Assembly: GCF_021044885.1 (NCBI RefSeq) | Contig: NZ_JAJNOD010000001.1 | Span: 1,674,001 to 1,738,000, forward strand | Reading direction: 5' to 3' | From: Microbacterium nymphoidis | Lineage (GTDB): Bacteria > Actinomycetota > Actinomycetes > Actinomycetales > Microbacteriaceae | DNA length: 64,000 nucleotides | Part shown: positions 9,367 to 17,390 of the stretch, in pieces | Numbering within the stretch: the stretch's first letter is position 1 | How the letters are laid out: every line of letters starts with the position of its first letter | Made by a program: the position numbers and the translations under genes | Notes under the pieces: model-generated | Databases searched by the model: none | What the model was told of the DNA's origin: nothing | The model's input: only the letters and a program-made list of their open reading frames with translations

Positions 9367-10596
9367 ATGAACGACACCGCTGCTTCCCTCCGCCGCTGGG
9401 GCGTGATGACCGACCGCGTCCTTCCGGGACGGCGGGCGCTGATCATCTGGATCCTCGCCGCAGCCGCCGCGATCTCCCTTCTCGCCGTCACCGCAACGCT
9501 GGGCGCGACGGAGTACCGCACGCCCGCCGGGGCCATCGTGATCTTCGCCACGATGCTCGCCGCCGCGATCCCGGGTGCTCTCATCGCCCCGCACTGGGCG
9601 ACCGCCGCTGCTGTGCTCGCCGCAGCCTCGCTGACCGCGCTCGCCTCGCCGGAGACCGCAGCGCCGTGGCCGGTGGCGGTTCCCACGATGATCGCGCTGA
9701 CCTTCACCTGGATCATCGTCGGGATGCGAGCGCGCTGGTGGGTGGCTGCGAGCGGGTGGGCGCTGACGAACTTCATCGCCCTGATGACGGCGAGCGAGTA
9801 CGGCCAGCGGGTGGCCGTGGGCACCGTCGTAGCCGATCTCGTGGTGTTCGCATCGGTGTCGCTGCTGGGGGTGGGCGTGGGCGTCATGCTCCGCAACTGG
9901 ACCCTCATCCGCGCCGAGCTCACCCGGCAGCAGGCGATGACCGCCGCCGAGCACGCCCGACGCGAAGCGGTGGAGGACAAGGCGCGCATCGCCCGGGAGC
10001 TGCACGATGTGGTGGCACACGGCATGTCGGCCATCCAGATCCGCGCCGCGTCCGCGCGCTATCGGCTCACGGGGTTGTCGGACGAGGCCGCAGCGGAATT
10101 CGACGATCTCGCCGCGACAGCCCGCACCTCCATGGCCGAGATGCGCACGATCCTCGGACTGCTCCGCGACGAGGAGTCGAGCGTGCAGCGCGCCCCACAG
10201 CCGGGTTTCGCCGATCTGAGCGCCCTCATCGGCCGCGCCCGTGATCTCGCCCCCGTCACCGAGAGCGGACGCTGGGAGCTGAGCGAGGCCGAGCAGTCGG
10301 ATCCGGTGTTCGGGCTCACCGTCTATCGCGTGGTTCAGGAGGCGCTGAGCAACGCCGCCCGCCATGCGCCGGGAGCCGCCACACGGATCGACTGGCAGGA
10401 CGAGCCCGGTGATCGGATCGTGACCATCACCAATGACGCCCCGGAGCACCCCGCTGCCGCTCGCTCGGACGGCGCCGGCCAGGGGCTGCGCGGCATGCGC
10501 GAGCGCGTCTTCGCGCTCGGCGGCACCGTGTCCGCGTCTCCCGTCGCGGACGCCGCCGGCGGTTTCCGCGTGCGTGTCACGTTCCCGCGGGCGTGA
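9367..10596 (+). CDS. Two-component sensor histidine kinase (HisKA_3 / NarL-partner type)
   Basis: Membrane sensor kinase of 409 residues. The N-terminal third has about five or six transmembrane helices and no extracellular sensor domain of note. A dimerisation/phosphoacceptor segment follows: KARIARELHDVVAHGMSAI, with the phosphorylated histidine in ELHDVVAH. The C-terminal HATPase_c domain has VVQEALSNAARHAPGA (N box) and GQGLRGMRERV (G box). The response regulator at 10693 is almost certainly its partner, although a palindromic repeat sits between the two genes. The signal is unknown. Confidence 0.9.
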   Translation: MNDTAASLRRWGVMTDRVLPGRRALIIWILAAAAAISLLAVTATLGATEYRTPAGAIVIFATMLAAAIPGALIAPHWATAAAVLAAASLTALASPETAAPWPVAVPTMIALTFTWIIVGMRARWWVAASGWALTNFIALMTASEYGQRVAVGTVVADLVVFASVSLLGVGVGVMLRNWTLIRAELTRQQAMTAAEHARREAVEDKARIARELHDVVAHGMSAIQIRAASARYRLTGLSDEAAAEFDDLAATARTSMAEMRTILGLLRDEESSVQRAPQPGFADLSALIGRARDLAPVTESGRWELSEAEQSDPVFGLTVYRVVQEALSNAARHAPGAATRIDWQDEPGDRIVTITNDAPEHPAAARSDGAGQGLRGMRERVFALGGTVSASPVADAAGGFRVRVTFPRA

Positions 10597-10600
10597 TCCC

Positions 10601-10663
10601 CGTTTCATTGCGCGCACTTGGCTCCTTCGGCGCGGGTTTGGGGTCCTTTTGCGCGCGATGAAA
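10601..10663. repeat. Dispersed palindromic repeat, family 1, copy A
   Basis: A 63-bp element whose arms TTTCATTGCGCGC (10603-10615) and GCGCGCGATGAAA (10651-10663) pair with one G-T wobble. Its left half closely matches the element at 25326-25387. It lies between kinase and regulator cistrons, so it may terminate, attenuate or stabilise the mRNA there. Confidence 0.7.
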
Positions 10664-10692
10664 TCAGAATGGACTCGGACGAAGGGAAGCCG

Positions 10693-11364
10693 ATGACGAG
10701 TGTGCTGATCGTGGACGACCAGGCGATGGTGCGCGCCGGCTTCGCCGCCATCCTGCAGGCCCAGAGCGGGATCGACGTGGTGGGTCAAGCGGGCGATGGG
10801 GCAGATGGCACCGCGCAGGCGCGGTCGCTACGCCCGGACGTGGTGCTGATGGACGTGCGTATGCCCACGATGGACGGCATCGAGGCGACGCGACAGATTC
10901 TCGCCGCGGCCGAGCGCGATGGTCGCACCGCTCCCGCGATCCTCATCCTTACCACCTTCGACGCCGACGAGTACGTCCACGACGCGCTCGGGGCCGGTGC
11001 CAGCGGCTTCCTGCTGAAGGATGCCCTTCCCGACGAGCTGGTCCAGGCGGTGCGGATCGTGGCGGCGGGCGATGCGCTGCTCGCACCGCGCATCACCAAG
11101 CGCCTTCTCGAGAGATTCGCCGCCACGCGCCCGGCTGTGAACCGGCACACCCTGCGCCTCAACGACCTCACCGAACGCGAGCACGAGATCCTGATCCTCG
11201 TGGGTCAGGGCCTGTCCAACGGGGAGATCGCCGCACAGCTGTTCCTCGCCGAGCAGACCGTGAAGACGCACGTCAGCCGGATCTTCAGCAAGCTGCATCT
11301 GCGGGATCGGGTGCAGGCCGTGATCCTCGCCTACGACGCGGGGCTCGTCGCTCCCGCCGACTGA
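10693..11364 (+). CDS. Two-component response regulator, NarL/LuxR type
   Basis: DNA-binding response regulator of 223 residues. The receiver domain has the acidic pair in VLIVDDQAMVRAG, the phosphoacceptor aspartate in VVLMDVRMPTMDG and the conserved lysine in GFLLKDALPDE. The C-terminal LuxR helix-turn-helix spans LTEREHEILILVGQGLSNGE to VKTHVSRIFSKLHLRDR. The ATG at 10693 follows an AGGGAAG ribosome site and begins MTSVLIVDDQ; an in-frame ATG 24 nt upstream is less likely. It partners the kinase at 9367-10596. Confidence 0.92.
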   Translation: MTSVLIVDDQAMVRAGFAAILQAQSGIDVVGQAGDGADGTAQARSLRPDVVLMDVRMPTMDGIEATRQILAAAERDGRTAPAILILTTFDADEYVHDALGAGASGFLLKDALPDELVQAVRIVAAGDALLAPRITKRLLERFAATRPAVNRHTLRLNDLTEREHEILILVGQGLSNGEIAAQLFLAEQTVKTHVSRIFSKLHLRDRVQAVILAYDAGLVAPAD

Positions 11365-11374
11365 GCAAAGCCGC

Positions 11375-11433
11375 TTCATAGCGCGCAAAAGGGCCGTATT
11401 CCAGCCGAATAGCAGCAATTTGCGCGCTATGAA
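11375..11433. repeat. Palindromic hairpin element related to repeat family 1 (copy B)
   Basis: Perfect 15-bp arms, TTCATAGCGCGCAAA (11375-11389) and its complement (11419-11433), enclose a smaller TATTC/GAATA hairpin. The outer arms share the TTCATxGCGCGC pattern of copies A and C, but the interior is different. It begins 10 bases after the response-regulator stop and is likely a terminator. Confidence 0.65.
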
Positions 11434-11504
11434 CGGGGTCAACGTCATACCCCGGTAGGGGGCCGATCGAGACCGGGGCGGGACGCGCTGGCGGACACCC
11501 GGAT

Positions 11505-11517
11505 CAGACAGTGTCTG
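11505..11517. promoter_or_regulatory. Perfect 13-bp palindrome just before the acyltransferase start
   Basis: CAGACA-G-TGTCTG ends one base before the ATG at 11519 and covers the place where a -10 would lie in this genome's leaderless arrangement (GACAGT, six bases before the ATG). It is a plausible operator. Confidence 0.35.
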
Positions 11518-11518
11518 C

Positions 11519-12847
11519 ATGGCACTCGTCTCCCCCTTCATCGCTTCCCCGTCCGTCTCGGTGGCGCGCCCCGTCTCACCTCGCGCGAGCACGGCGGCAG
11601 CGATCGGAGCGCTTCGTCCGGCGTCATCTCGTGACGGCTCGGTCGATGCCGTGCGGGCGGTCCTGCTCGGCATCGTGGTGCTGCTGCACGCGTTCATGGT
11701 GGGCGTCGGCCGCGACGAGACCGGAGCCCCGCTCCTGGAGAACGCGATGGAGCACTGGGCCGGATTCCCCGCCCTCACCTGGGTGGTCCAGATCATGCCG
11801 CTGTTCTTCGTCCTGGGCGGGTTCGCGAGCTTCACTCAGTGGACCCGGCTGCGAGAGCGGGGGACGACGGCGTCGGACTATGTCGCGGCGCGGGTCCGGC
11901 GGCTCCTCATTCCCGCCGGAGGCGCCATCACCGCGATCGCGGTCTTCCTGGCGGCCCTCGTCATCTCCGGTGTTCCCGCCGAGGTGGTGTCGGTGGCCGG
12001 ATTCCGCATCGGGCAGCCCTTCTGGTTCCTGGCGGTCTACCTCGGCTGCAGCGCACTGGTTCCCGCGATGGTCCGCCTGCATGAGCGCCATCGCCTCCTC
12101 ACCCTCGCCGTGCTCGCCGCCGGCGCCGTGACCGTCGACATCGTGCGCGTCGCCACCGGCGCTGCGGCGATCGGCCTCGTCAACATGGCCTTCGTGTGGC
12201 TCCTGATGCAGCAGATCGGCTTCTCCCTGGCCGATCAGCGCTTCGATCGCGTGCGGCCGTCACGCGTCGCGATGGTCGGCGCCGGAGCGGTGCTCACGCT
12301 CGCGATCACGATGCTCACCGGCTTCTACCCCGCCGATCTGCTGTCCGCGCTGAATCCGCCGATGGGCGCGCTGGTCCTGCTCGGCATCGCCCAGCTGTCG
12401 CTCTTCCTGCTCCTGCGCACCGCCCTGCGCCGCGTGGCCGACGGACGCGCATCAGCCGTCATCACCTGGGTCAACGCCCGCGCAATGACCATCTACTCCT
12501 GGCACATGCTGGTGGTGGTCGCACTCGCCGGCTCGCTCCTCCTCCTGCCGATGGACCTTCCCGCACCGCTGAGCACCGACTGGTGGGCGACGCGTCCGCT
12601 GTGGCTGGCCGGCGTCGTGATCGCCGTCGCTGCGCTCGTGGCGCTGGTGGGACGACGGGAAGCGCGACGCCCCTCTCCGGCCACCGGCGTGCGCGCCCCT
12701 TGGGCGGCTGCTGCCACCGTGATCGCGGCTGCCGCCGTGGTGCTGGCGCTGCTCGCCGGTTCCGCCCCATCCGCGTGGGTGATCGCCGCGGCGCTGGCTC
12801 CGATCGCGGTCGGTCTGGCGAGCCGCGCGGCCCGATCGGCTGGTTAA
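11519..12847 (+). CDS. Membrane acyltransferase, acyltransferase-3 family
   Basis: Polytopic membrane protein of 442 residues with about ten or eleven hydrophobic segments. The start of the domain, SVDAVRAVLLGIVVLLHAFM near residue 40, carries the Asp/Arg and the conserved TM1 histidine of the family, which transfers acyl groups to exported sugars or peptidoglycan. The motif MPLFFVLGGFASF follows. The family as a whole O-acylates extracellular carbohydrates; the substrate is not deducible here. The last codon and stop (GGT TAA) form the first GTTAAC of the array that follows. Confidence 0.85.
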   Translation: MALVSPFIASPSVSVARPVSPRASTAAAIGALRPASSRDGSVDAVRAVLLGIVVLLHAFMVGVGRDETGAPLLENAMEHWAGFPALTWVVQIMPLFFVLGGFASFTQWTRLRERGTTASDYVAARVRRLLIPAGGAITAIAVFLAALVISGVPAEVVSVAGFRIGQPFWFLAVYLGCSALVPAMVRLHERHRLLTLAVLAAGAVTVDIVRVATGAAAIGLVNMAFVWLLMQQIGFSLADQRFDRVRPSRVAMVGAGAVLTLAITMLTGFYPADLLSALNPPMGALVLLGIAQLSLFLLLRTALRRVADGRASAVITWVNARAMTIYSWHMLVVVALAGSLLLLPMDLPAPLSTDWWATRPLWLAGVVIAVAALVALVGRREARRPSPATGVRAPWAAAATVIAAAAVVLALLAGSAPSAWVIAAALAPIAVGLASRAARSAG

Positions 12848-13232
12848 CCACGCGGGGCCGAACGCCACCGGTGACATGATCGCGGGAACGCGGACGCCGC
12901 CGGTGCGTTAACCGCGCGAGGAACCGCGCCAAGCCGGTTACGCCGCCGGGCGAACATCACCAGTGGAGAGACCATGAGAATGGTGCTGCCGGTGCGTTAA
13001 CCACGGAATGACACGGCGAGCCGGTTAACCGCGCCGGGTGAGCACCGCCGGCGAGCGGGCCACGGGGACGCTGCCGTCGCCCGGTTAACTCCGCCGATGA
13101 CACAACAGCGCTCCCGCGGTTAACCGGACGCCCCAACCTCCGCAGCCATACGCCGCTACTCCGGCACGGCACCCCGGGCCGGGCCGCGGATTCGCCGCGA
13201 ACCGGACATCCGTCGTTAACAGCCGCGTTAAC
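12843..13232. repeat. GTTAAC-box array in gene-free DNA
   Basis: Eight exact GTTAAC hexamers begin at 12843, 12907, 12996, 13024, 13084, 13119, 13215 and 13227, with a degenerate GGTTACG at 12936. Several are embedded in CCGGTTAACC or GTGCGTTAACC contexts. In DNA this GC-rich such a hexamer is expected far less than once in 390 bp. Several gaps are near 30 or 60 bp (64, 29, 60, 28, 60, 35), that is, close to whole numbers of helical turns. I see no credible coding frame. Regulator- or structural-protein-binding is inferred. Confidence 0.7.
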
Positions 13233-13288
13233 CCGCGAGGAGCAGAATCATGCCGCGCCGTTCCGCGTCGTTTCGGCGAATGATCCAC

Positions 13289-13420
13289 TTCTCCACAGGA
13301 CTGTCCACACCTGGGGATGGAATTACACGGGCGTAGTTCCGCGCGCTTTTCCGAGGCACTCGTACGGCCACCGGAGTTATCCACATATCCCCATGTGGAT
13401 AACTCACATCCTGTGGATGA
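13289..13420. other. Cluster of five DnaA-box-like 9-mers
   Basis: Two perfect boxes face each other: TTATCCACA (13377-13385) and TGTGGATAA (13394-13402). Three one-mismatch boxes accompany them: TTCTCCACA (13289-13297), CTGTCCACA (13301-13309) and TGTGGATGA (13412-13420). There is no dnaA, dnaN, rpmH or parAB gene nearby, so this is not recognisable as the main origin. It could titrate or reload DnaA, or bind another factor with the same preference. With the GTTAAC array it fills the 583-bp gene-free interval 12848-13430. Confidence 0.55.
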
Positions 13421-13430
13421 CTGGGAGAGA

Positions 13431-14945
13431 TCAGCCGACGCGCACCCAGAGGGAGACATCGGAGACGTTGATCCTCTGGTGCTCGACGATCTCGTATCCC
13501 GCCGCACGCAGATCCGAGGTCTCGTCGGTGCCCACCACGCCGTCGACGACGGCCTCGACCACCCACACGCGTGACACGCCCTCGAGCGCACCTGCCGCGA
13601 GCGCCTCCGCGGTCGAGCGGGTCTGCGCGTGCCAGGTGGGGCTCTGGGCATACGGGGTGACGAGTTGCACGTCACGCAGCTGCGCGAACGCAGCCGGGTC
13701 GGTGTCGAGAGCCAGCCGCGGGCGCCACGACGGATCCACACTCTCATCGAAGACGATCGCGTCTCCGGGCTGCGACTGCGCACTGACCAGGGCGGCGACG
13801 TCGTTCCAGTCCGAGCCGCGTTTGGACCACGGCCCTCGTTGCCCCGACCACACGGGCACCGTGACGCAGAGGACCAGCACCGTGACGCACAGCGCAGCCA
13901 CCGGGACGCGGCCAACACGAAGACGCGCCAGTTCCGCGATACCCGATGCCAGCAGCAGCGCTACCGCAGGCCCCGCGAAGGTGAGGTAGCGAGGCGTGTA
14001 ATCGTGGTGCACCGCATCGCTGGCGAGCACCAGCGCCAGCGGGAGCACCGCCCATGGCAGCGCGATGCTCACCGGGTCGATCGGAGACCCTCGCCGGGGA
14101 CGCGACCGCACCCACCCCACCACGGCAATGGCGATGAGCGCCCAGGCGATCCACGCATATGCATCCACCACGAACCACATCTCCACGAGGATGGCGTGCG
14201 GATTGGTGTGGCCGGCGGTCGCCAGGAAGGCGATCTGCCCGCGCTGATGCAACGCGATCCACGCCACGGGGGACGCGAGCAGAAGCCCCGCAATGGAGGA
14301 CAGTGCCCACCCTGCCCAGGTGCGTCGATCCACGCCGCGCCACCACAGCACGACCCCGATCGCGAGCGCCAGAAGCCCGACATAGAGGAACGTGACCGTC
14401 GCGATGGCGAGCATGGCGCCGTACGCCACCCACCACCAGACGGAGGGCCGCCGACGCCGCAGCACCTCCACGATGATCGCCATCAGCACCGTGGCAAAGA
14501 GCGCGTCGAAGGCGTAGGCACGCGCCTCGACGGCCGCGTGCGTGAGGCGCGGCAGAGCCGCAGTCAGGGCGCCCGCGAGCACCCCGAAGGGCAGGGACCT
14601 CAACCGCGCACCGATCCACACGACCACTCCCGCGCACAGGCCAATGGCCACCGCAGAGGGGAAGCGGAGAGCGAACGGACTGCTCCCCGCCATCAGGATC
14701 CAGAAGTGCATCGTTATGTAATTCACGGCATGAACGATGTCGATGTTGCCGAGCATCGCCATCAGACAGGGCAACGGCCGGGTGGCGGAGAGCTGCGTGG
14801 CCGCTTCGTCGCCCCAGAGCGACGGAATCCACGCTCCGAGGGCGTTCACCGTCGTGGCGATCAGCGCCACCAGCCCCGCGGCGAGCACCACCCGGGCGCT
14901 GGGAACCCGCGCCGCGCCCTCCGATGACCTCGTCCTGCCCTGCAC
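13431..14945 (-). CDS. Polytopic membrane glycosyltransferase-like protein (GT-C fold)
   Basis: Membrane protein of 504 residues. After a short cytoplasmic N-terminus and TM1, an external loop holds WGDEAATQLSATRPL, the acidic motif typical of GT-C mannosyl/arabinosyl transferases, and about ten more membrane helices follow to residue ~370. A soluble C-terminal domain of roughly 130 residues follows. Such enzymes transfer sugars from polyprenyl-phosphate donors at the outer face of the membrane. The start is GTG at 14945, six bases after TACCCT. Specific donor and acceptor are unknown. Confidence 0.75.
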   Translation of the reverse strand: MQGRTRSSEGAARVPSARVVLAAGLVALIATTVNALGAWIPSLWGDEAATQLSATRPLPCLMAMLGNIDIVHAVNYITMHFWILMAGSSPFALRFPSAVAIGLCAGVVVWIGARLRSLPFGVLAGALTAALPRLTHAAVEARAYAFDALFATVLMAIIVEVLRRRRPSVWWWVAYGAMLAIATVTFLYVGLLALAIGVVLWWRGVDRRTWAGWALSSIAGLLLASPVAWIALHQRGQIAFLATAGHTNPHAILVEMWFVVDAYAWIAWALIAIAVVGWVRSRPRRGSPIDPVSIALPWAVLPLALVLASDAVHHDYTPRYLTFAGPAVALLLASGIAELARLRVGRVPVAALCVTVLVLCVTVPVWSGQRGPWSKRGSDWNDVAALVSAQSQPGDAIVFDESVDPSWRPRLALDTDPAAFAQLRDVQLVTPYAQSPTWHAQTRSTAEALAAGALEGVSRVWVVEAVVDGVVGTDETSDLRAAGYEIVEHQRINVSDVSLWVRVG

Positions 14946-14951
14946 GCGGTC

Positions 14952-14957
14952 AGGGTA
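14952..14957 (-). promoter_or_regulatory. -10 element TACCCT, leaderless geometry
   Basis: On the minus strand TACCCT is followed by six bases and the GTG start at 14945. Confidence 0.45.
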
Positions 14958-15033
14958 CGCCCGGCCCCTCCGAACCGGGACGGCGAGCGGCTATGAATGC
15001 CTGAGAGTCCTCCCCCGAGCGTCAACCAAGTCT

Positions 15034-15110
15034 CGAAACGAGGATGGCGTCGCGAAAAGAGGAGTCGCGACGAGGATCCGTCCTGTTTTCGCGACGATGC
15101 CCTCGTTTCG
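15034..15110. repeat. Large double-armed inverted repeat
   Basis: CGAAACGAGG (15034-15043) pairs with CCTCGTTTCG (15101-15110), and CGTCGCGAAAA (15048-15058) pairs with TTTTCGCGACG (15086-15096). An AGGA/TCCT loop sits inside. The pair of perfect arms could extrude as a cruciform or terminate transcription from both sides. It occupies most of the space between the glycosyltransferase and chorismate mutase genes. Confidence 0.65.
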
Positions 15111-15186
15111 CGACGCAGGGGTGTCAGACGCGCGGCAACGGCGGCCCCGACCGCACCACGACGGCGCGATCACGCCGTGACGGCCG

Positions 15187-15486
15187 TCAGCTCGGAGCGC
15201 CGGCCTCGGTGTGGTGGCGAATGACTTCGGCCACGACGAAGTTGAACCACTTCTCCGCGAACTCGGGGTCCAGATGTGCGGCTTCGGCCAGCTCCCGCAG
15301 GCGAGCGACCTGCTGCTCCTCCCGCGCCGGGTCCGAAGCGGGCATCTCGTGCGTGGCCTTCAGCACCCCGACCTGCTGGGTAGCACGGAAGCGCTCGGCC
15401 AGCATGAAGATCAGCGCGGCATCGATGTTGTCGATGGTCGCCCGCAGCCGCAGCAGCGTGGCGGTGGGATCCTCGATCTGGCTCAT
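15187..15486 (-). CDS. Chorismate mutase, AroQ type, monofunctional
   Basis: Small all-helical enzyme of 99 residues that rearranges chorismate to prephenate on the way to phenylalanine and tyrosine. Family landmarks are LLRLRATIDNIDAALIFMLAERF near the N-terminus (Arg and Asp of the active site) and the later FRATQQVGVLK segment with the conserved lysine. The length is typical of stand-alone AroQ domains. A TATGCT hexamer six bases before the ATG suggests leaderless expression. The nearby purA is transcribed away from it. Confidence 0.85.
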   Translation of the reverse strand: MSQIEDPTATLLRLRATIDNIDAALIFMLAERFRATQQVGVLKATHEMPASDPAREEQQVARLRELAEAAHLDPEFAEKWFNFVVAEVIRHHTEAGAPS

Positions 15487-15492
15487 GCCCCC

Positions 15493-15498
15493 AGCATA
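15493..15498 (-). promoter_or_regulatory. -10 element TATGCT, leaderless geometry
   Basis: On the minus strand TATGCT is six bases before the chorismate mutase ATG at 15486. Confidence 0.5.
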
Positions 15499-15508
15499 AA
15501 GCGGTCGC

Positions 15509-16000
15509 TCAGTGCTCGACGTGGAACACCACGTGCGATCCGGCGCGCGCGGCCTCGGTCAGGAACGCGTGCAGTTCGTCGAGGTGCCCCCACGCGTAGT
15601 CGCGCTCCTCATCGCCGTACTCCGGGTTGCGCAGCTCCTCGGGCATCACGGCGTAGGCGGCAGCGAACGTCTCCTCGTCGAGGGTGTCGAGCCACGCGGC
15701 CACCTCCGGCACGTGCTCGGCCGACAGGTACGTCACCAGCAGCTCGTCGGAGTCCTCCTGCAGATCCTCGTCGCCGAGGATCACCCCGTACGCGGGCCAC
15801 TCCTCGGGGTCACGATCCGGAGCCGACGCCGGAGCCAGCGCGCAGGAGATCGGATCCCACGCCTTGTCCGTCCCGCACGACGGCACCCCCGCCTCCTCGA
15901 CCTCCGCGATGAAGGCGCGCAGCGCCTCGTCGTCCCCCGCGGCGGCCTGCAGGCGCTCAGCGAGGGCATCGGTCAGGGCGAAGTGCATTCCGAGCTGCAT
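15509..16000 (-). CDS. DUF1877 (YfbM-like) family protein
   Basis: Soluble acidic protein of 163 residues without signal peptide or membrane segment. The central segment CGTDKAWDPISCAL, followed by YGVILGDEDL, matches the DUF1877/YfbM fold as I know it. The C-terminal half has acidic helices (LDTLDEETFAAAYAVM) and ends GSHVVFHVEH. The function of the family is unknown. It has its own TAGCGT hexamer seven bases before the ATG, and lies back to back with purA. Confidence 0.7.
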   Translation of the reverse strand: MQLGMHFALTDALAERLQAAAGDDEALRAFIAEVEEAGVPSCGTDKAWDPISCALAPASAPDRDPEEWPAYGVILGDEDLQEDSDELLVTYLSAEHVPEVAAWLDTLDEETFAAAYAVMPEELRNPEYGDEERDYAWGHLDELHAFLTEAARAGSHVVFHVEH

Positions 16001-16007
16001 GCCCCCG

Positions 16008-16013
16008 ACGCTA
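16008..16013 (-). promoter_or_regulatory. -10 element TAGCGT for the DUF1877 gene
   Basis: On the minus strand TAGCGT lies seven bases before the ATG at 16000. Confidence 0.45.
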
Positions 16014-16055
16014 CCCCGCCGGGATGCGCGAACAGAAGCGAAAACGCGCCTCCGA

Positions 16056-16061
16056 TAGGAT
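16056..16061 (+). promoter_or_regulatory. -10 element TAGGAT for purA
   Basis: TAGGAT lies about 40 bases before the purA ATG at 16103, leaving a leader of roughly 35 bases with a GGGGG-rich ribosome site near 16089. Unlike many neighbours this transcript would have a leader. Confidence 0.4.
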
Positions 16062-16102
16062 GGGGTGGACCCGCTCGGGTCCCTTTACGGGGGTGATCCC
16101 AA

Positions 16103-17389
16103 ATGCCAGGAATCGTGATCGTCGGCGTCCAGTGGGGCGACGAGGGCAAGGGCAAGGCCACGGACCTGCTCGGTGAACGCACCGACTGGGTCGTGAAGTT
16201 CAACGGCGGCAACAACGCCGGCCACACGGTCGTCGTGGGCGATGAGAAGTACGCGCTGCACCTGCTGCCGTCGGGCATCCTGTCGCCCGGCGTGACGCCG
16301 GTCATCGGCAACGGCGTCGTCATCGACATCGAAGTGCTCTTCGGCGAGCTGGAGGCGCTGGCCGCCCGTGGCGTCGACGTGTCCAAGCTCAAGGTGAGCG
16401 CCAACGCCCACGTCATCACGCCCTATCACCGCACGCTCGACAACGTCACCGAGCGCTTCCTCGGCAAGCGCCAGATCGGCACCACGGGTCGCGGCATCGG
16501 CCCCAGCTACGCCGACAAGATCAACCGCGTGGGCATCCGCATCCAGGACCTGTTCGACGAGAACATCCTGCGCCAGAAGGTCGAGGGCGCCCTCGACCAG
16601 AAGAACCACCTGCTGGTGAAGATGTTCAACCGCAAGGCGATCGACGCGGAAGCCATCGTGGAGGAGCTGCTGTCGTACACCGAGCGGCTGCGCCCGATGG
16701 TGGCTGACACGTCGCTGCTGCTGGATCAGGCACTGGAGCGCGGCGAGGTCGTCGTGTTCGAGGGCGGTCAGGCCACGATGCTCGACGTCGACCACGGCAC
16801 CTACCCGTTCGTCACGAGCTCTTCCGCCACTGCGGGTGGCGCTGCGACCGGCTCGGGAGTTGGTCCCAACCGTCTCGACCGCATCGTCGGCATCGCGAAG
16901 GCCTACGCCACGCGTGTCGGCGCCGGTCCGTTCCCCACCGAGCTGTTCGACGAGAACGGCGACATGCTGCGCTCGCGCGGTTTCGAATTCGGCACCACCA
17001 CCGGCCGGCCCCGCCGCGTGGGGTGGTACGACGCCCCCGTCACCCGCTACGCGACGCGCGTCAACGGTCTGACGGACATCGTGCTCACCAAGCTCGACAT
17101 CCTCACCGGTATCGAGCAGATCCCGGTGTGCGTGGCGTACGACGTGGACGGCGTCCGCTTCGACGAGATGCCGGTGAACCAGACGGACTTCCACCACGCG
17201 AAGCCCATCTTCGAGTACTTCCCGGGCTGGACCGAGGACATCTCCACGGCGCGCACCTTCGAGGACCTGCCGCAGAACGCGCAGGACTACGTCCTGGCGC
17301 TGGAGAAGATGAGCGGTACGCGCATCTCCGTCATCGGCACCGGCCCGTCCCGCGACGCCGTGATCGTGCGTCACGACCTGATCGGCTGA
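16103..17389 (+). CDS. purA: Adenylosuccinate synthetase
   Basis: GTP-dependent ligation of IMP and aspartate to adenylosuccinate, the first committed step to AMP. The product has 428 residues, the standard length. It starts [20 protein letters not shown], carrying the GDEGKGK phosphate loop with the catalytic Asp and Lys. IMP/GTP-binding segments [14 protein letters not shown] and [13 protein letters not shown] follow. The lactonase gene begins two bases after its stop, so the two are likely co-transcribed. Confidence 0.97.
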   Translation: MPGIVIVGVQWGDEGKGKATDLLGERTDWVVKFNGGNNAGHTVVVGDEKYALHLLPSGILSPGVTPVIGNGVVIDIEVLFGELEALAARGVDVSKLKVSANAHVITPYHRTLDNVTERFLGKRQIGTTGRGIGPSYADKINRVGIRIQDLFDENILRQKVEGALDQKNHLLVKMFNRKAIDAEAIVEELLSYTERLRPMVADTSLLLDQALERGEVVVFEGGQATMLDVDHGTYPFVTSSSATAGGAATGSGVGPNRLDRIVGIAKAYATRVGAGPFPTELFDENGDMLRSRGFEFGTTTGRPRRVGWYDAPVTRYATRVNGLTDIVLTKLDILTGIEQIPVCVAYDVDGVRFDEMPVNQTDFHHAKPIFEYFPGWTEDISTARTFEDLPQNAQDYVLALEKMSGTRISVIGTGPSRDAVIVRHDLIG

Positions 17390-17390
17390 C

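Noticed and set aside
10601..10663. Insertion sequence remnant
   Set aside because: No transposase fragment or flanking duplication is visible; a small palindromic repeat explains it.
12957..13172. Short minus-strand open frame within the GTTAAC region
   Set aside because: No ribosome site, no family resemblance, and it runs through the repeat boxes.
12843..13232. CRISPR array made of the GTTAAC boxes
   Set aside because: Repeats are only 6-10 bp, spacings vary from 12 to 96 bp, and no cas gene is near.
13289..13420. Chromosomal replication origin
   Set aside because: DnaA boxes are present but dnaA, dnaN, rpmH, rnpA and par genes are missing, and there is no clear A/T-rich unwinding region.
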